From: CAZQYB01 sp964582985
GTDB lineage: Bacteria > Planctomycetota > Phycisphaerae > Sedimentisphaerales > Anaerobacaceae
Reading direction: 5' to 3'
DNA length: 24,194 nucleotides
Assembly (NCBI GenBank): GCA_964582985.1
Contig: CAZOUM010000044.1
Span: 1-24,194, forward strand
The notes beneath the pieces are model-generated. The model saw nothing but the letters and a program-made list of their open reading frames with translations. It searched no databases and was not told where the DNA came from. The position numbers were made by a program, and so were the translations under genes. Positions 1 to 6,812 of this stretch are shown in pieces (the stretch's first letter is position 1; every line of letters begins with the position of its first letter).

Positions 1-275
1 TGTCCGAGCGTATTGTTGACTTTGTGTGCTCCGCCGTGCAGAAGGTCTTCGCGTTTTAGATACACCTTAAAACCGACATGCTCACTGAATCTCTTTGCAT
101 AATAAAGTGGCGAGGGTCGGCCGGCATAGTCCTTCGAAAGCTGCGCCAGCTCAGTCACAAACCGCTCGTCCTTGTAAAAGCGATAAAACGCTTCCTCCAA
201 TTCTTCCAGTACCGGCATCAGAACCTCCGGAACGTAGAAGCCGCCGTAATCGCCGAATCTGCCTCGATATTTCAT
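1..275 (-). CDS. trpB: Tryptophan synthase beta subunit, N-terminal part (runs off left edge)
   Basis: This is the first 91 codons of the beta chain, which condenses indole with L-serine using pyridoxal phosphate (PLP) in the cytoplasm. The translation opens MKYRGRFGDYGGFYVPE, the usual TrpB start. It contains KREDLLHGGAHK, whose lysine (residue 85) is the PLP Schiff-base lysine of the family. The gene is cut by the window edge, so the rest and any trpA are not visible. The ATG at 275 is preceded by an AGGAG/AAGGAA stretch. It lies 19 bp after the trpF stop, so it is the next cistron of the trp operon. The family call is secure. Confidence 0.95.
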   Translation of the reverse strand, partial: MKYRGRFGDYGGFYVPEVLMPVLEELEEAFYRFYKDERFVTELAQLSKDYAGRPSPLYYAKRFSEHVGFKVYLKREDLLHGGAHKVNNTLG

Positions 276-294
276 AGCGAATTTCCTTTTTCTC

Positions 295-918
295 CTAAGC
301 TCTCAAATGCCTGATATTCTCAAACAACTTTTTCATCTTCTTATGGTCTTTCTTGCCGGGCTCAGCTTCGATACCACTGCAGATATCAATCCCATAAACA
401 CCAAGCTCAACCGCCCTCACTGCGTTATCGGGATTTATTCCACCTGCTAAAAAAACGCGTTTGTTTATATGCCCGATGATATTCCAGTCAAACGCTATTC
501 CCGTCCCGCCGTACTTTTCAGGGTCGAAAGCATCCAGCAATATCGCATCTGTGAAATAATCCTCTGCCTTTTGAATATCGCTTTGGTCCCTCACCCGTAC
601 CGCCTTCATCGTTTTTACATTATAAGAGAGAAACTCCCTGCATGACTCCGGGCTTTCGTCGCCGTGTAACTGAACCCAGTCTAACGCACACAAGTTCCTC
701 GTCTTGTGGATTTGCTCAATCAATTCATTCACAAACACGCCGGCTACATCTATAAAGCTAGGCAGCTTGTTTATTATTTCCGCTGCTTTCTCCGGAGCTA
801 TAAATCTTGGGCTTTTAGGGTAAAAGTTAAAACCCAGCAAATCCGCACCTGCGTCGACTGCTGCGGCAGCATCCTCAAAATTCGTAATACCACAAATTTT
901 AACTTTCACTATCAACAT
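295..918 (-). CDS. trpF: Phosphoribosylanthranilate isomerase
   Basis: This 207-residue single-domain TIM barrel has the usual TrpF length. It catalyses the Amadori rearrangement of phosphoribosylanthranilate to CdRP. The N-terminal VKICGITN carries the catalytic cysteine (Cys9), and ILLDAFDPEKYGGTG carries the catalytic acid (Asp129). LAGGINPDN (about 158-165) and GIDICSGIE (about 177-184) form the C-terminal phosphate-binding loops. It starts 28 bp after the trpD stop and is followed 19 bp later by trpB. The next enzyme of the pathway, TrpC, would normally be encoded beside it but is not. The Shine-Dalgarno site before the ATG at 918 is weak; a GTG three codons in is an alternative start. 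Confidence 0.95.
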   Translation of the reverse strand: MLIVKVKICGITNFEDAAAAVDAGADLLGFNFYPKSPRFIAPEKAAEIINKLPSFIDVAGVFVNELIEQIHKTRNLCALDWVQLHGDESPESCREFLSYNVKTMKAVRVRDQSDIQKAEDYFTDAILLDAFDPEKYGGTGIAFDWNIIGHINKRVFLAGGINPDNAVRAVELGVYGIDICSGIEAEPGKKDHKKMKKLFENIRHLRA

Positions 919-946
919 ATTGCCGGCCCGTGCTCTCGACCATATC

Positions 947-1966
947 TTATGCCTTGTTTGAAATCTCGATTAACTTCTCCAGACAGGCCAATACTTTGCC
1001 ATCGCTGACCGAACCCTCTGCCATCTTAATGGCCGATTCGAAATCATCAGCTAACTCGCCGACGATTATTGCAGCGGCTGCATTTAGAATGACAATGTTT
1101 TTCTTGGAGCCGTGCTCTTTGCCGCTGAGTATGTCGTGTACAATTCGCGCATTGGTCTTTGCGTCACCGCCCCTCAGCTCGTCGATAGATGCCCTGGGAA
1201 TATCAAAATCGGCAGGGTTGAGTTCTGTAGAACTTATGTTACCGTCTATTAACTGACGAATTTTCGTGGGGTGCATAGTGCTGATTTCGTCCAGACCTTC
1301 ACTGTGAACCACCATAGCTCGTCGGGCGCCGAGAATCTTATGGGTCTCGATTATGCTGTCAAGCAAATGTTCACTATAAACACCCATCACCTGTGCGCCG
1401 GCCCCGGCCGGATTGGCCAACGGACCGAGAATATTAAAGGCAGTTTGGAAATCAAGACTCTTTCGGATGGGCTGGACAAATTTCATCGCCGGATGAAACT
1501 TGGGAGCAAACATAAAACCAATATGGGCCTGTTCAATGCACGCCGCGACAACGTCCGCAGCAGCATCGATTTTTACGCCAAGCTCCGCTAAAACATCTGC
1601 CGAGCCACAACGACTGGTTATACCCCTGTTGCCGTGCTTGGCTACGTAAGCACCCGCTCCCGCAGCCACAAGTGCCGCAGCGGTAGAAACATTGAACGTC
1701 TTTGTCGCCGCTCCGCCCGTGCCGCAGGTGTCGATAAGATTATCGATGTCAACCTTTACAGGCACTGCATGCTCACGAAGCGATTTAGCAAGACCGGCAA
1801 TCTCCATCGGGCTGGCATGCTTGACCCTCATTGCCGCCAGAAAAGCGGCAATCTGAACATCCGCAACACTGCCTTCGAATACGGTATCCAAAAGACCCTT
1901 TGCCTGCTCGAATGTAAGGTCGTTACCTTCTAAAATAATTTCCAGGTATTCAGTTATTGTTGCCAT
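947..1966 (-). CDS. trpD: Anthranilate phosphoribosyltransferase
   Basis: The enzyme transfers the phosphoribosyl group of PRPP to anthranilate. The 339-residue product has the family's helical N-terminal domain (about 1-70), the PRPP-binding DTCGTGG (79-85), NVST (92-95) and KHGNRGITSRCGSADVL (110-126). The open frame extends 12 codons further upstream, but MATITEYLEIILEG is the natural N-terminus and a G-rich stretch precedes it, so 1966 is taken as the start. It overlaps the 3' end of trpG by 17 bp, which suggests translational coupling. It is a stand-alone TrpD, not fused to TrpG as in E. coli. Confidence 0.95.
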   Translation of the reverse strand: MATITEYLEIILEGNDLTFEQAKGLLDTVFEGSVADVQIAAFLAAMRVKHASPMEIAGLAKSLREHAVPVKVDIDNLIDTCGTGGAATKTFNVSTAAALVAAGAGAYVAKHGNRGITSRCGSADVLAELGVKIDAAADVVAACIEQAHIGFMFAPKFHPAMKFVQPIRKSLDFQTAFNILGPLANPAGAGAQVMGVYSEHLLDSIIETHKILGARRAMVVHSEGLDEISTMHPTKIRQLIDGNISSTELNPADFDIPRASIDELRGGDAKTNARIVHDILSGKEHGSKKNIVILNAAAAIIVGELADDFESAIKMAEGSVSDGKVLACLEKLIEISNKA

Positions 1967-2579
1967 CGCCGCCCCCCTGCTTTTTGCTTCTTGTAGCTGC
2001 AATTGACAAAACGTTCTCGATTATTTTACCGCCCGCCGGGGTCAAAATGCTCTCCGGATGAAACTGCACGCCGAATATGAGCAGTTCCTTATGCTCGACG
2101 CCCATAACAACTCCCTCGAACTCAGCGGTTCTTTCCAGGCAATCAGGAAGTTCCACAACACAAAGGCTGTGATACCGCCCTGCCTGCAGCGGGTTCTCAA
2201 CCCCCGCGAATACGCCTTTTTGGTTGTGTGTCACTCGTGACGGTTTGCCGTGCATCGGCTCCGGGGCATGACTGATTTTGCCGCCGAAATACTGTACTAT
2301 TACCTGATGACCCAGACACACGCCGAATATCGGCAGTTTGTCTTTGAAATAACCTACCGCTGAAAGCGAAACACCCGCTGTGTCAGGAGTGCCCGGCCCG
2401 GGGGAAATCACAAGCAGGTCAGGACCAAATTCGTCAGCTATGACCTTTAGCTCTTTAAGCTCCGTGTCGGCACGATAAACCTTGGCCTCGCAATTGCGCT
2501 TGCAGAAGTCATCTACCAGATTGTACGTGAACGAATCGAAATTATCGATGAACAAAACTTTTCTAATCTTTTCTTCCAT
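1950..2579 (-). CDS. trpG: Anthranilate synthase component II (glutamine amidotransferase)
   Basis: This class I glutamine amidotransferase supplies ammonia to TrpE. The 209-residue protein starts MEEKIRKVLFIDNFDSFTYN. ISPGPGTPDTAG forms the oxyanion-side loop, GVCLGHQ holds the nucleophile Cys88, and GVQFHPES holds His174 and Glu176 of the triad. The frame is open 36 codons further upstream, but that stretch overlaps trpE in another frame, and an AAGGGAC ribosome site fits the ATG at 2579. It lies 13 bp after the trpE stop and overlaps the start of trpD. In many bacteria the same subunit also serves PabB in folate synthesis; this sequence alone cannot decide that. Confidence 0.94.
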   Translation of the reverse strand: MEEKIRKVLFIDNFDSFTYNLVDDFCKRNCEAKVYRADTELKELKVIADEFGPDLLVISPGPGTPDTAGVSLSAVGYFKDKLPIFGVCLGHQVIVQYFGGKISHAPEPMHGKPSRVTHNQKGVFAGVENPLQAGRYHSLCVVELPDCLERTAEFEGVVMGVEHKELLIFGVQFHPESILTPAGGKIIENVLSIAATRSKKQGGGDGNNN

Positions 2580-2592
2580 AAGTTTTTGTCCC

Positions 2593-4269
2593 TTACTTTC
2601 CTTGAATCGCGCGCATACACGACCTTGCTTTGTGTTCGGTTTCCTCAAATTCACTTTTTGGAATACTGTCGTGCACAATGCCGGCACCGACCCGAATATA
2701 AGCGGTGTGATTCTTTACCTGCAGACTCCTTATGGTAATACAACTGTCGAATTGACCGTCCACGGTCAGGTACATAACAGCTCCGCCGTAGTAGCCGCGC
2801 TTGGTCTTCTCAAGCTGGCGGATTATTTTCATCGCTTCAATCTTCGGCGCCCCCGTTAATGTCCCCATATTCATTGTGGCAAGATAAGCACTCAACGCAT
2901 CAAGATTTTTTGCGAGTGTACCCTTGACATTACTTACTAAATGCTGGACCGAAGCATATTTTTCAACCGTCAGCAGCTCTGTAACAACTCTGCTGCCCGG
3001 CTCAGCCACGTGAGCAATATCGTTTCTGGCCAAATCAACCAACATTATATGCTCAGTCAGTTCCTTGCGGTCGAGTTTTAGTTCGGCCTCATATCTAAAA
3101 TCGGTATCGGCATCGATTGTATTGCCGACCTTGCCCCTGGGTTTTGTGCCGGCTATCGGCCGAATCTCAACGTCGCGCCTCTCGGTCCTTGGGCCCAAGG
3201 TCCCGCTGACCCCGTTAGAAGTAAGGCCCTCCGGGCGCCTGCCGGAATCTCGCTGCGGACTTCTAACGGGGCTGACACGCAAATTAAGTTCCGGACTCGA
3301 GCCTAACAATATCGTGTTGGGGGTATTGAGATAGAACATATAGGGCGAAGGATTTAATTCCCTCAGCCGCTTATAAACATCCAACGGCTCATCCGGACAA
3401 GGCTCCATTTTCGTCCTGCTCAGCACGACCTGAAGGATGTCACCGTCGATAATATGCTGTTTGGCGTCACGAGCTATTTTTTCATACTCATCCTGGTTCA
3501 TATCTGTTGAAGCAACAGGCAGCGAGCCCGTAAATCGCTGTCCTTTGGGTGCATCGAATCTCGCAATGTTGGAATAGTAGTCGAAACAATCCTGTGCCTC
3601 AGCTACCACAGCTTCACGGTCACCGTTTGTTATTATCACGTTCACAATTACATAACCCTTGCCTGCTGCGTGGTCCATCAGAAAGATATTGTCAGCAAAG
3701 TAAAGTTCGTAATCGGGATTGCCGAGCATGTCTTCTTTATTTGGAGGAAGCTTCTCAAACTGGTCAATAAAATCGTAGCTTATCGCCCCAAGCAATCCAC
3801 AGGTCACGCGGAACGGCTTACTCGCCAGGCTGAACGCAAACGCCACCGCCCGCAATACGTCCATTTGATTTGTGCTTTGCAGCCGGGTCTGTTCATCAAC
3901 TGTTTTTTCGTCCTGTTTGATTCGACCGGTAATTGCCTCCGAACCGAACTCGACCGATTCGCAAAAACCGAACCTTGTCTTGCCCTCGGTGGACAAATAC
4001 TCTATCATTCGCCCGCCTGTCCTACTCAAGGCCTTGATAGCAAATTCAGACCCCGTGCCGGTAAGGTAAAGTGCCGGCCTCGCCGTGCCGAAACTCAAAG
4101 CATTTTCCGCAAGGTGCTCTTTGGACTCGAACAAGCAACAGTTTTTGGCCCGGCCGTAGTCGCTGAGCTTGGCAAAAAAGTCCACCGGCTCGTCCATATC
4201 CATTTGTTTAACGATGGGTATAATCTGCCCCGGCTTGGCACCGTGTATTATTTGTCTGTAATCTTCCAT
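2593..4269 (-). CDS. trpE: Anthranilate synthase component I, with an inserted palindromic element
   Basis: TrpE converts chorismate to anthranilate with ammonia from TrpG. The 558-residue product has the N-terminal regulatory part with CCLFES (44-49), corresponding to the LLES tryptophan-feedback motif. The chorismate-binding core contains LLGSSPE, RPIAGTKPRG (370-379), LVDLARND, MNMGTLTGAPK, YYGGAV and RVGAGIV. The core is complete, so the enzyme is probably active. Between SSPELNLRV and RDVEIRPIAG the protein carries about 30 residues beyond what the family usually has. Residues 334-353 of that stretch come exactly from a 60-bp inverted-repeat element (3211-3270). It is the first structural gene of the operon and is controlled by the attenuator at 4322-4462. 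Confidence 0.96.
   Translation of the reverse strand: MEDYRQIIHGAKPGQIIPIVKQMDMDEPVDFFAKLSDYGRAKNCCLFESKEHLAENALSFGTARPALYLTGTGSEFAIKALSRTGGRMIEYLSTEGKTRFGFCESVEFGSEAITGRIKQDEKTVDEQTRLQSTNQMDVLRAVAFAFSLASKPFRVTCGLLGAISYDFIDQFEKLPPNKEDMLGNPDYELYFADNIFLMDHAAGKGYVIVNVIITNGDREAVVAEAQDCFDYYSNIARFDAPKGQRFTGSLPVASTDMNQDEYEKIARDAKQHIIDGDILQVVLSRTKMEPCPDEPLDVYKRLRELNPSPYMFYLNTPNTILLGSSPELNLRVSPVRSPQRDSGRRPEGLTSNGVSGTLGPRTERRDVEIRPIAGTKPRGKVGNTIDADTDFRYEAELKLDRKELTEHIMLVDLARNDIAHVAEPGSRVVTELLTVEKYASVQHLVSNVKGTLAKNLDALSAYLATMNMGTLTGAPKIEAMKIIRQLEKTKRGYYGGAVMYLTVDGQFDSCITIRSLQVKNHTAYIRVGAGIVHDSIPKSEFEETEHKARSCMRAIQGK
3205..3276. mobile_element. 60-bp palindromic mini-element inside trpE, with 6-bp flanking direct repeats
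   Basis: Bases 3211-3270 begin CCCGTTAGAAGT and end ACTTCTAACGGG, a perfect 12-bp terminal inverted repeat around a GC-rich 36-nt centre. Immediately outside on both sides is the same hexamer GCTGAC (3205-3210 and 3271-3276), as expected of a target-site duplication. Element plus one hexamer is 66 bp, exactly 22 codons, so the trpE frame is kept. It is read as residues 334-353 of TrpE (Arg/Pro/Ser-rich, including GRRPEGLTSNG), bracketed by the dipeptide Val-Ser on each side. It has no transposase and would depend on another enzyme to move. In form it resembles the protein-coding palindromic elements of Rickettsia; no relationship of sequence is claimed. Confidence 0.8.
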
Positions 4270-4321
4270 AGTTTCAGCCTTTAATCGTAATTTTTATCCT
4301 CAAGTTAACACAAATACAAAC

Positions 4322-4353
4322 AAAAAAAGCAGCCTGCTTTTCCAACAGGCTGC
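4322..4353 (-). terminator. Intrinsic terminator of the trp attenuator (hairpin 3:4)
   Basis: Read on the minus strand, GCAGCCTG (4353-4346) and CAGGCTGC (4336-4329) form a perfect 8-bp stem, followed at once by seven T residues (4328-4322). It lies between the leader peptide and trpE, so it acts on the trp transcript. Upstream, CCAGCAGGC (4405-4397) can pair instead with GCCTGTTGG (4350-4342), which is the left arm of the terminator plus its loop; this is the antiterminator 2:3. GCCTG (4421-4417), directly at the Trp codons, can pair with CAGGC (4401-4397) to form hairpin 1:2. A ribosome stalled on the Trp codons would cover segment 1, allow 2:3 and prevent termination. Confidence 0.9.
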
Positions 4354-4408
4354 CATCTAACAAATCTCAACATTTTTTTACAGCAAATCACCGCATGCCT
4401 GCTGGAAT

Positions 4409-4462
4409 TTATCCCACAGGCCACCACCAACAACCAGTATTTTTGCGGTTAATCTGCCTCAT
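4409..4462 (-). CDS. trpL: trp operon leader peptide with three Trp codons
   Basis: A 17-codon frame reads MRQINRKNTGCWWWPVG and stops with TAA. Three consecutive TGG codons occupy 4421-4429, a striking excess of the rarest amino acid in so short a peptide, directly ahead of a terminator and trpE. Its role would be to sense charged tRNA-Trp: stalling at the TGG run decides between the antiterminator and terminator folds. No ribosome binding site fits between the promoter and the ATG. The ATG begins 9 nt after the -10 box, so the mRNA probably starts 3-4 nt before it and is translated as a leaderless message. The peptide is too short for automatic gene calling. Confidence 0.88.
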   Translation of the reverse strand: MRQINRKNTGCWWWPVG

Positions 4463-4471
4463 GATAAAACA

Positions 4472-4500
4472 ATTATACCAGATTCTTTGATTTTTGTCAA
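4472..4500 (-). promoter_or_regulatory. Consensus sigma-70 promoter of the trp operon
   Basis: On the minus strand TTGACA (4500-4495) and TATAAT (4477-4472) are both perfect matches to the housekeeping consensus, separated by the ideal 17 bp. The expected start point, about 7 nt past the -10 box, falls near 4465, only about 3 nt before the trpL ATG at 4462. No separate operator palindrome for a TrpR-type repressor was noticed over the promoter, so attenuation may be the main control. Confidence 0.88.
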
Positions 4501-4555
4501 GCCCAAACACAGAAATTATTTGAAATCCCCTTATTTTATTTACGGCCGATAAGAA

Positions 4556-4627
4556 TGCGAGCGGGAGGATTCGAACCTCCACAGGCTAAATGGCCCACCA
4601 GGACCTAAACCTGGCGCGTCTGCCAAT
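4556..4627 (-). pseudogene. tRNA-Leu(UAG) lacking its 5' end
   Basis: On the minus strand this stretch has the right-hand part of a leucine tRNA: GGCAGACGCG (D-arm end), anticodon arm CCAGG-TTTAGGT-CCTGG (anticodon UAG at 4607-4605), a long variable arm, the T arm GGAGG-TTCGAAT-CCTCC, the acceptor 3' strand CGCTCGC and discriminator A. The matching 5' acceptor strand GCGAGCG and the first half of the D arm are missing. Homology to the intact copy at 6323-6406 stops abruptly at 4627. Just upstream, TGCCAA (4621-4626) and TTGGCA (4633-4638) form a small palindrome across the break. The anticodon stem differs from the intact copy in a compensated way (CCAGG/CCTGG versus CAAGG/CCTTG), so it was once an independent working gene rather than a recent copy. 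Confidence 0.75.
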
Positions 4628-4778
4628 AATGTTTGGCATTCTGACGAGCCTGCCCGTATTCCTCCTTTGAAATGTGATTTTTAGTACCCCCAAAATTTGG
4701 TTGAACAGAAACTTCCGTAGTCTGCGTGGGATACCTGTAACGAGGTCGTACTCCATAAAAACACCGCCTTGACGGCGT

Positions 4779-6296
4779 TCAGTTAATGAAAAGACTTTTC
4801 GAAGAAAAGTCAGGATCTGAGGTAAGATTAACACCCAGCTTTCTTAACCCAGCCTCGTCCCCAGTAGTGGGAATATGAGTAATATGGACTTCGCAGCCCC
4901 TTAGCTCTTTCAAATGCTCGACAGCCATCTGGGCGGCGGGATTCGATATAGCACTAATGCTCAGGGCGATTAATGTTTCTTCAAGGTCAAGGCTAATCAT
5001 TTTTCCGTTCATGATTTCCTTTTTCAGGAATCGTACAGAATCAGTAATATTCTGCGGCAAAAGATGCATTTTCTTCGGCAAACCAGAAAGGTATTTCGTG
5101 GCGTTGATAACGAGGCTCGAGGCCGCGTGCATAAACGGAGAATTCTCGCCCGTGATTATGGTTCCGTCCCGGAGCTCGATGGCAGCGCCGCAAAAAATGC
5201 CCTCATTGCCCTTGCCGAGTTCCCGTGCTCTTCGTGCAGCTTGTCGAGCCGGTAGTACGACGCATCTGTCTTCCACCTTTGCACCAACGTTTTTCATGAT
5301 AAGTTCCGACCTCTCCAGTATTTCTCTTTCCACGAATCCCATTGCGTATTCGCACGCACACCTGAAATACCGCCTGACGATCTCCTGGTGGGCCGCTTCC
5401 TGAACAACCTCATCATCGACGATTCCGAAACCTGCACGGTTGACTCCCATATCAGTCGGAGATTTGTAGAAGGGTTCCTTGCCTGTGATTTTTTCCATTA
5501 TTCTTTTCAGCAGTGCAAAAGCTTCGATATCACGATTGTAGTTGACTGCTGTTTCGTTGTAGGCTTCCAGATGGTGATAGTCAATGCCGTTTACATCCTT
5601 GAGGTCGACCGTTGCGGCCTCGTAGGCAATGTTTACTTTATGTTTCAAAGGCAGGTTCCAGATGGGAAAGGTTTCGAACTTGGCATAGCCGGCCTCGTTG
5701 CCGTTTCGGTATTCATGGTACAAATGGCAAAGGCAGGTGGCGAGTTTACCGCTACCCGGTCCCGGACCGGTCACAACTACGATTGGATTTTTGGTATGTA
5801 TCGGTTCGTTTGCACCGTAACCTTCGTCGCTTACAATGGCGTCGACATCCGTAGGGTAACCCTTGGTAAATTTGTGCGTATAAACGCTTATTCCCCTCCG
5901 CTCAAGCTTGTTCTTAAATGTTTTGGCTGAGGGCTGGTTATCATAGCGTGTAATGACCACGGCGGTGACATCGATGCCCCATTCCCTAAAGTCATCGATT
6001 GTCTTAAGCGCGTCCGAATCATAGGTAATACCGAAGTCAGCCCGCACTTTTTTTCTCTCAATGTCTCCGGCATAAATACATAGCAAAACGTCTATGTTGT
6101 CATGTATTTTCTGCAGGAGGCGCATTTTCACGTTCGGATCAAAGCCCGGGAGCACTCGTGCTGCATGATAATCAAACAGAAGTTTTCCGCCGAATTCCAG
6201 ATACAGTTTGTTGTTGAACTGATCAACTCTCTCAAGGATAGCCTCCGTCTGTTGCTGTAAATACTTTTCATTGTCAAAACCTATTCTTGCCGTCAT
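4779..6296 (-). CDS. DUF1846 (UPF0371) family protein
   Basis: The 505-residue protein matches the DUF1846 family throughout, from the opening RIGFDNEKYLQQQTE, through LYLEFGGKLLFDYHAARVLPGF (about 32-52), to the C-terminal region with HITHIPTTGDEAGLRKLGVN. A glycine-rich phosphate-loop-like GPGPGSGK lies at 177-184. The family is widespread in bacteria, is close to this length, and has no settled function that I can state; it is cytoplasmic with no signal peptide. The ATG at 6296 has a GAGGA site 9 nt upstream. It follows tRNA-Leu by 26 bp. The last codons form GACTTTTC-TTC-GAAAAGTC (4793-4811) followed by TTTTC, a possible weak terminator overlapping the gene end. Confidence 0.88.
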   Translation of the reverse strand: MTARIGFDNEKYLQQQTEAILERVDQFNNKLYLEFGGKLLFDYHAARVLPGFDPNVKMRLLQKIHDNIDVLLCIYAGDIERKKVRADFGITYDSDALKTIDDFREWGIDVTAVVITRYDNQPSAKTFKNKLERRGISVYTHKFTKGYPTDVDAIVSDEGYGANEPIHTKNPIVVVTGPGPGSGKLATCLCHLYHEYRNGNEAGYAKFETFPIWNLPLKHKVNIAYEAATVDLKDVNGIDYHHLEAYNETAVNYNRDIEAFALLKRIMEKITGKEPFYKSPTDMGVNRAGFGIVDDEVVQEAAHQEIVRRYFRCACEYAMGFVEREILERSELIMKNVGAKVEDRCVVLPARQAARRARELGKGNEGIFCGAAIELRDGTIITGENSPFMHAASSLVINATKYLSGLPKKMHLLPQNITDSVRFLKKEIMNGKMISLDLEETLIALSISAISNPAAQMAVEHLKELRGCEVHITHIPTTGDEAGLRKLGVNLTSDPDFSSKSLFIN

Positions 6297-6322
6297 TGAT
6301 TAAAGTCCTCTTTCAATAAAAC

Positions 6323-6406
6323 TGCGAGCGAGAGGATTCGAACCTCCACGTCCCTAAGGACACAAGGACCTAAACCTTGCGCGTCTGCCAATTCCGCCAC
6401 GCTCGC
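6323..6406 (-). tRNA. tRNA-Leu(UAG)
   Basis: This is a complete 84-nt leucine tRNA. The acceptor stem is GCGAGCG (6406-6400) with CGCTCGC (6330-6324), and the discriminator A is at 6323. The D arm contains GGCAGAC. The anticodon arm is CAAGG-TTTAGGT-CCTTG with anticodon UAG at 6372-6370. A long type II variable arm (GTCCTTAGGGAC hairpin) marks it as Leu, and the T arm is GGAGG-TTCGAAT-CCTCT. CCA is not encoded. It lies 9 bp after the xseB stop and 26 bp before the DUF1846 gene, all in the same direction, so it may be cut out of a longer transcript. A 5'-truncated isoacceptor with the same anticodon lies at 4556-4627. Confidence 0.95.
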
Positions 6407-6415
6407 GAAAGCCAA

Positions 6416-6661
6416 CTATTCCTGCTCCTGACTACTGTCTGCTGATTTCTCTTCTTTGGTTATCTTCTCAATCCGTTTCTCAGCCTTCTGCAATATAGTC
6501 CTGCAGTGCTTGATCAAAGCCATTCCTTTTTCATATTGTTCGAGACTGTCCTGCAGCGGGATTTGGCCCTGCTCTATCTTGCCTACGATGTTTGTAAGCT
6601 CTTTGATTGCCTCTTCAAACGTCAGCTTCTCGATATCGTTTTTCTGTTTGCCCTTTGCCAT
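6416..6661 (-). CDS. xseB: Exodeoxyribonuclease VII small subunit
   Basis: The product is 81 residues, close to E. coli XseB (80). It has the family pattern LTFEEAIKELTNIVGKIEQG near the N-terminus, then LEQYEKGMALIKHC, then a charged coiled-coil tail. XseB packs on the C-terminal region of XseA to form the nuclease that degrades single-stranded DNA into oligonucleotides. A GTG at 6676 would add five residues; the ATG at 6661 gives the usual N-terminus (MAKGKQK). In most genomes xseB directly follows xseA. Here a glycosyltransferase gene and a stray xseA tail lie between them. It ends 9 bp before tRNA-Leu. Confidence 0.92.
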   Translation of the reverse strand: MAKGKQKNDIEKLTFEEAIKELTNIVGKIEQGQIPLQDSLEQYEKGMALIKHCRTILQKAEKRIEKITKEEKSADSSQEQE

Positions 6662-6731
6662 CTTTCTAACTTTCACTTTTTACTTTCATTGAATCTGTGC
6701 CAATCTGTGTTCATCTGTGGCTTAATTCTTT

Positions 6732-6812
6732 TTACTTTTTTGTTACCTTACTTTCAATTAAATTTTCGTCCGCGAGTTCGGTAATTAACAAATCTGCGAT
6801 TCGGACGTCATC
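6732..6812 (-). pseudogene. Detached 3' end of a second xseA copy
   Basis: Read on the minus strand this encodes DDVRIADLLITELADENL followed by IESKVTKK and a stop. It aligns without gaps to the last 26 codons plus stop of the intact xseA (8778-8858). By hand count 68 of 81 bases match, and 8 of the 12 changed codons are synonymous, giving 22 of 26 identical residues. That pattern suggests two xseA alleles that diverged under selection rather than a fresh duplication. Weaker similarity runs upstream to about 6827 (GTGAGGA) and downstream past the stop into AAGAAnTAAGC and a CCACAGATnAACAC repeat. The rest of this xseA copy is missing; the glycosyltransferase gene occupies its place. Confidence 0.85.

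Noticed and set aside
4556..4640. The truncated tRNA-Leu as a working split or permuted tRNA
   Set aside because: No matching 5' half (GCGAGCG acceptor strand) other than that of the intact tRNA occurs in the window, and split tRNAs are not known from this kind of bacterium; a pseudogene is simpler.
4586..4756. Small minus-strand reading frame of about 56 codons after the DUF1846 gene, with a possible AAGGCGG site
   Set aside because: It overlaps the tRNA-Leu remnant and has no recognisable protein character; an arginine-rich composition is expected from chance reading here.
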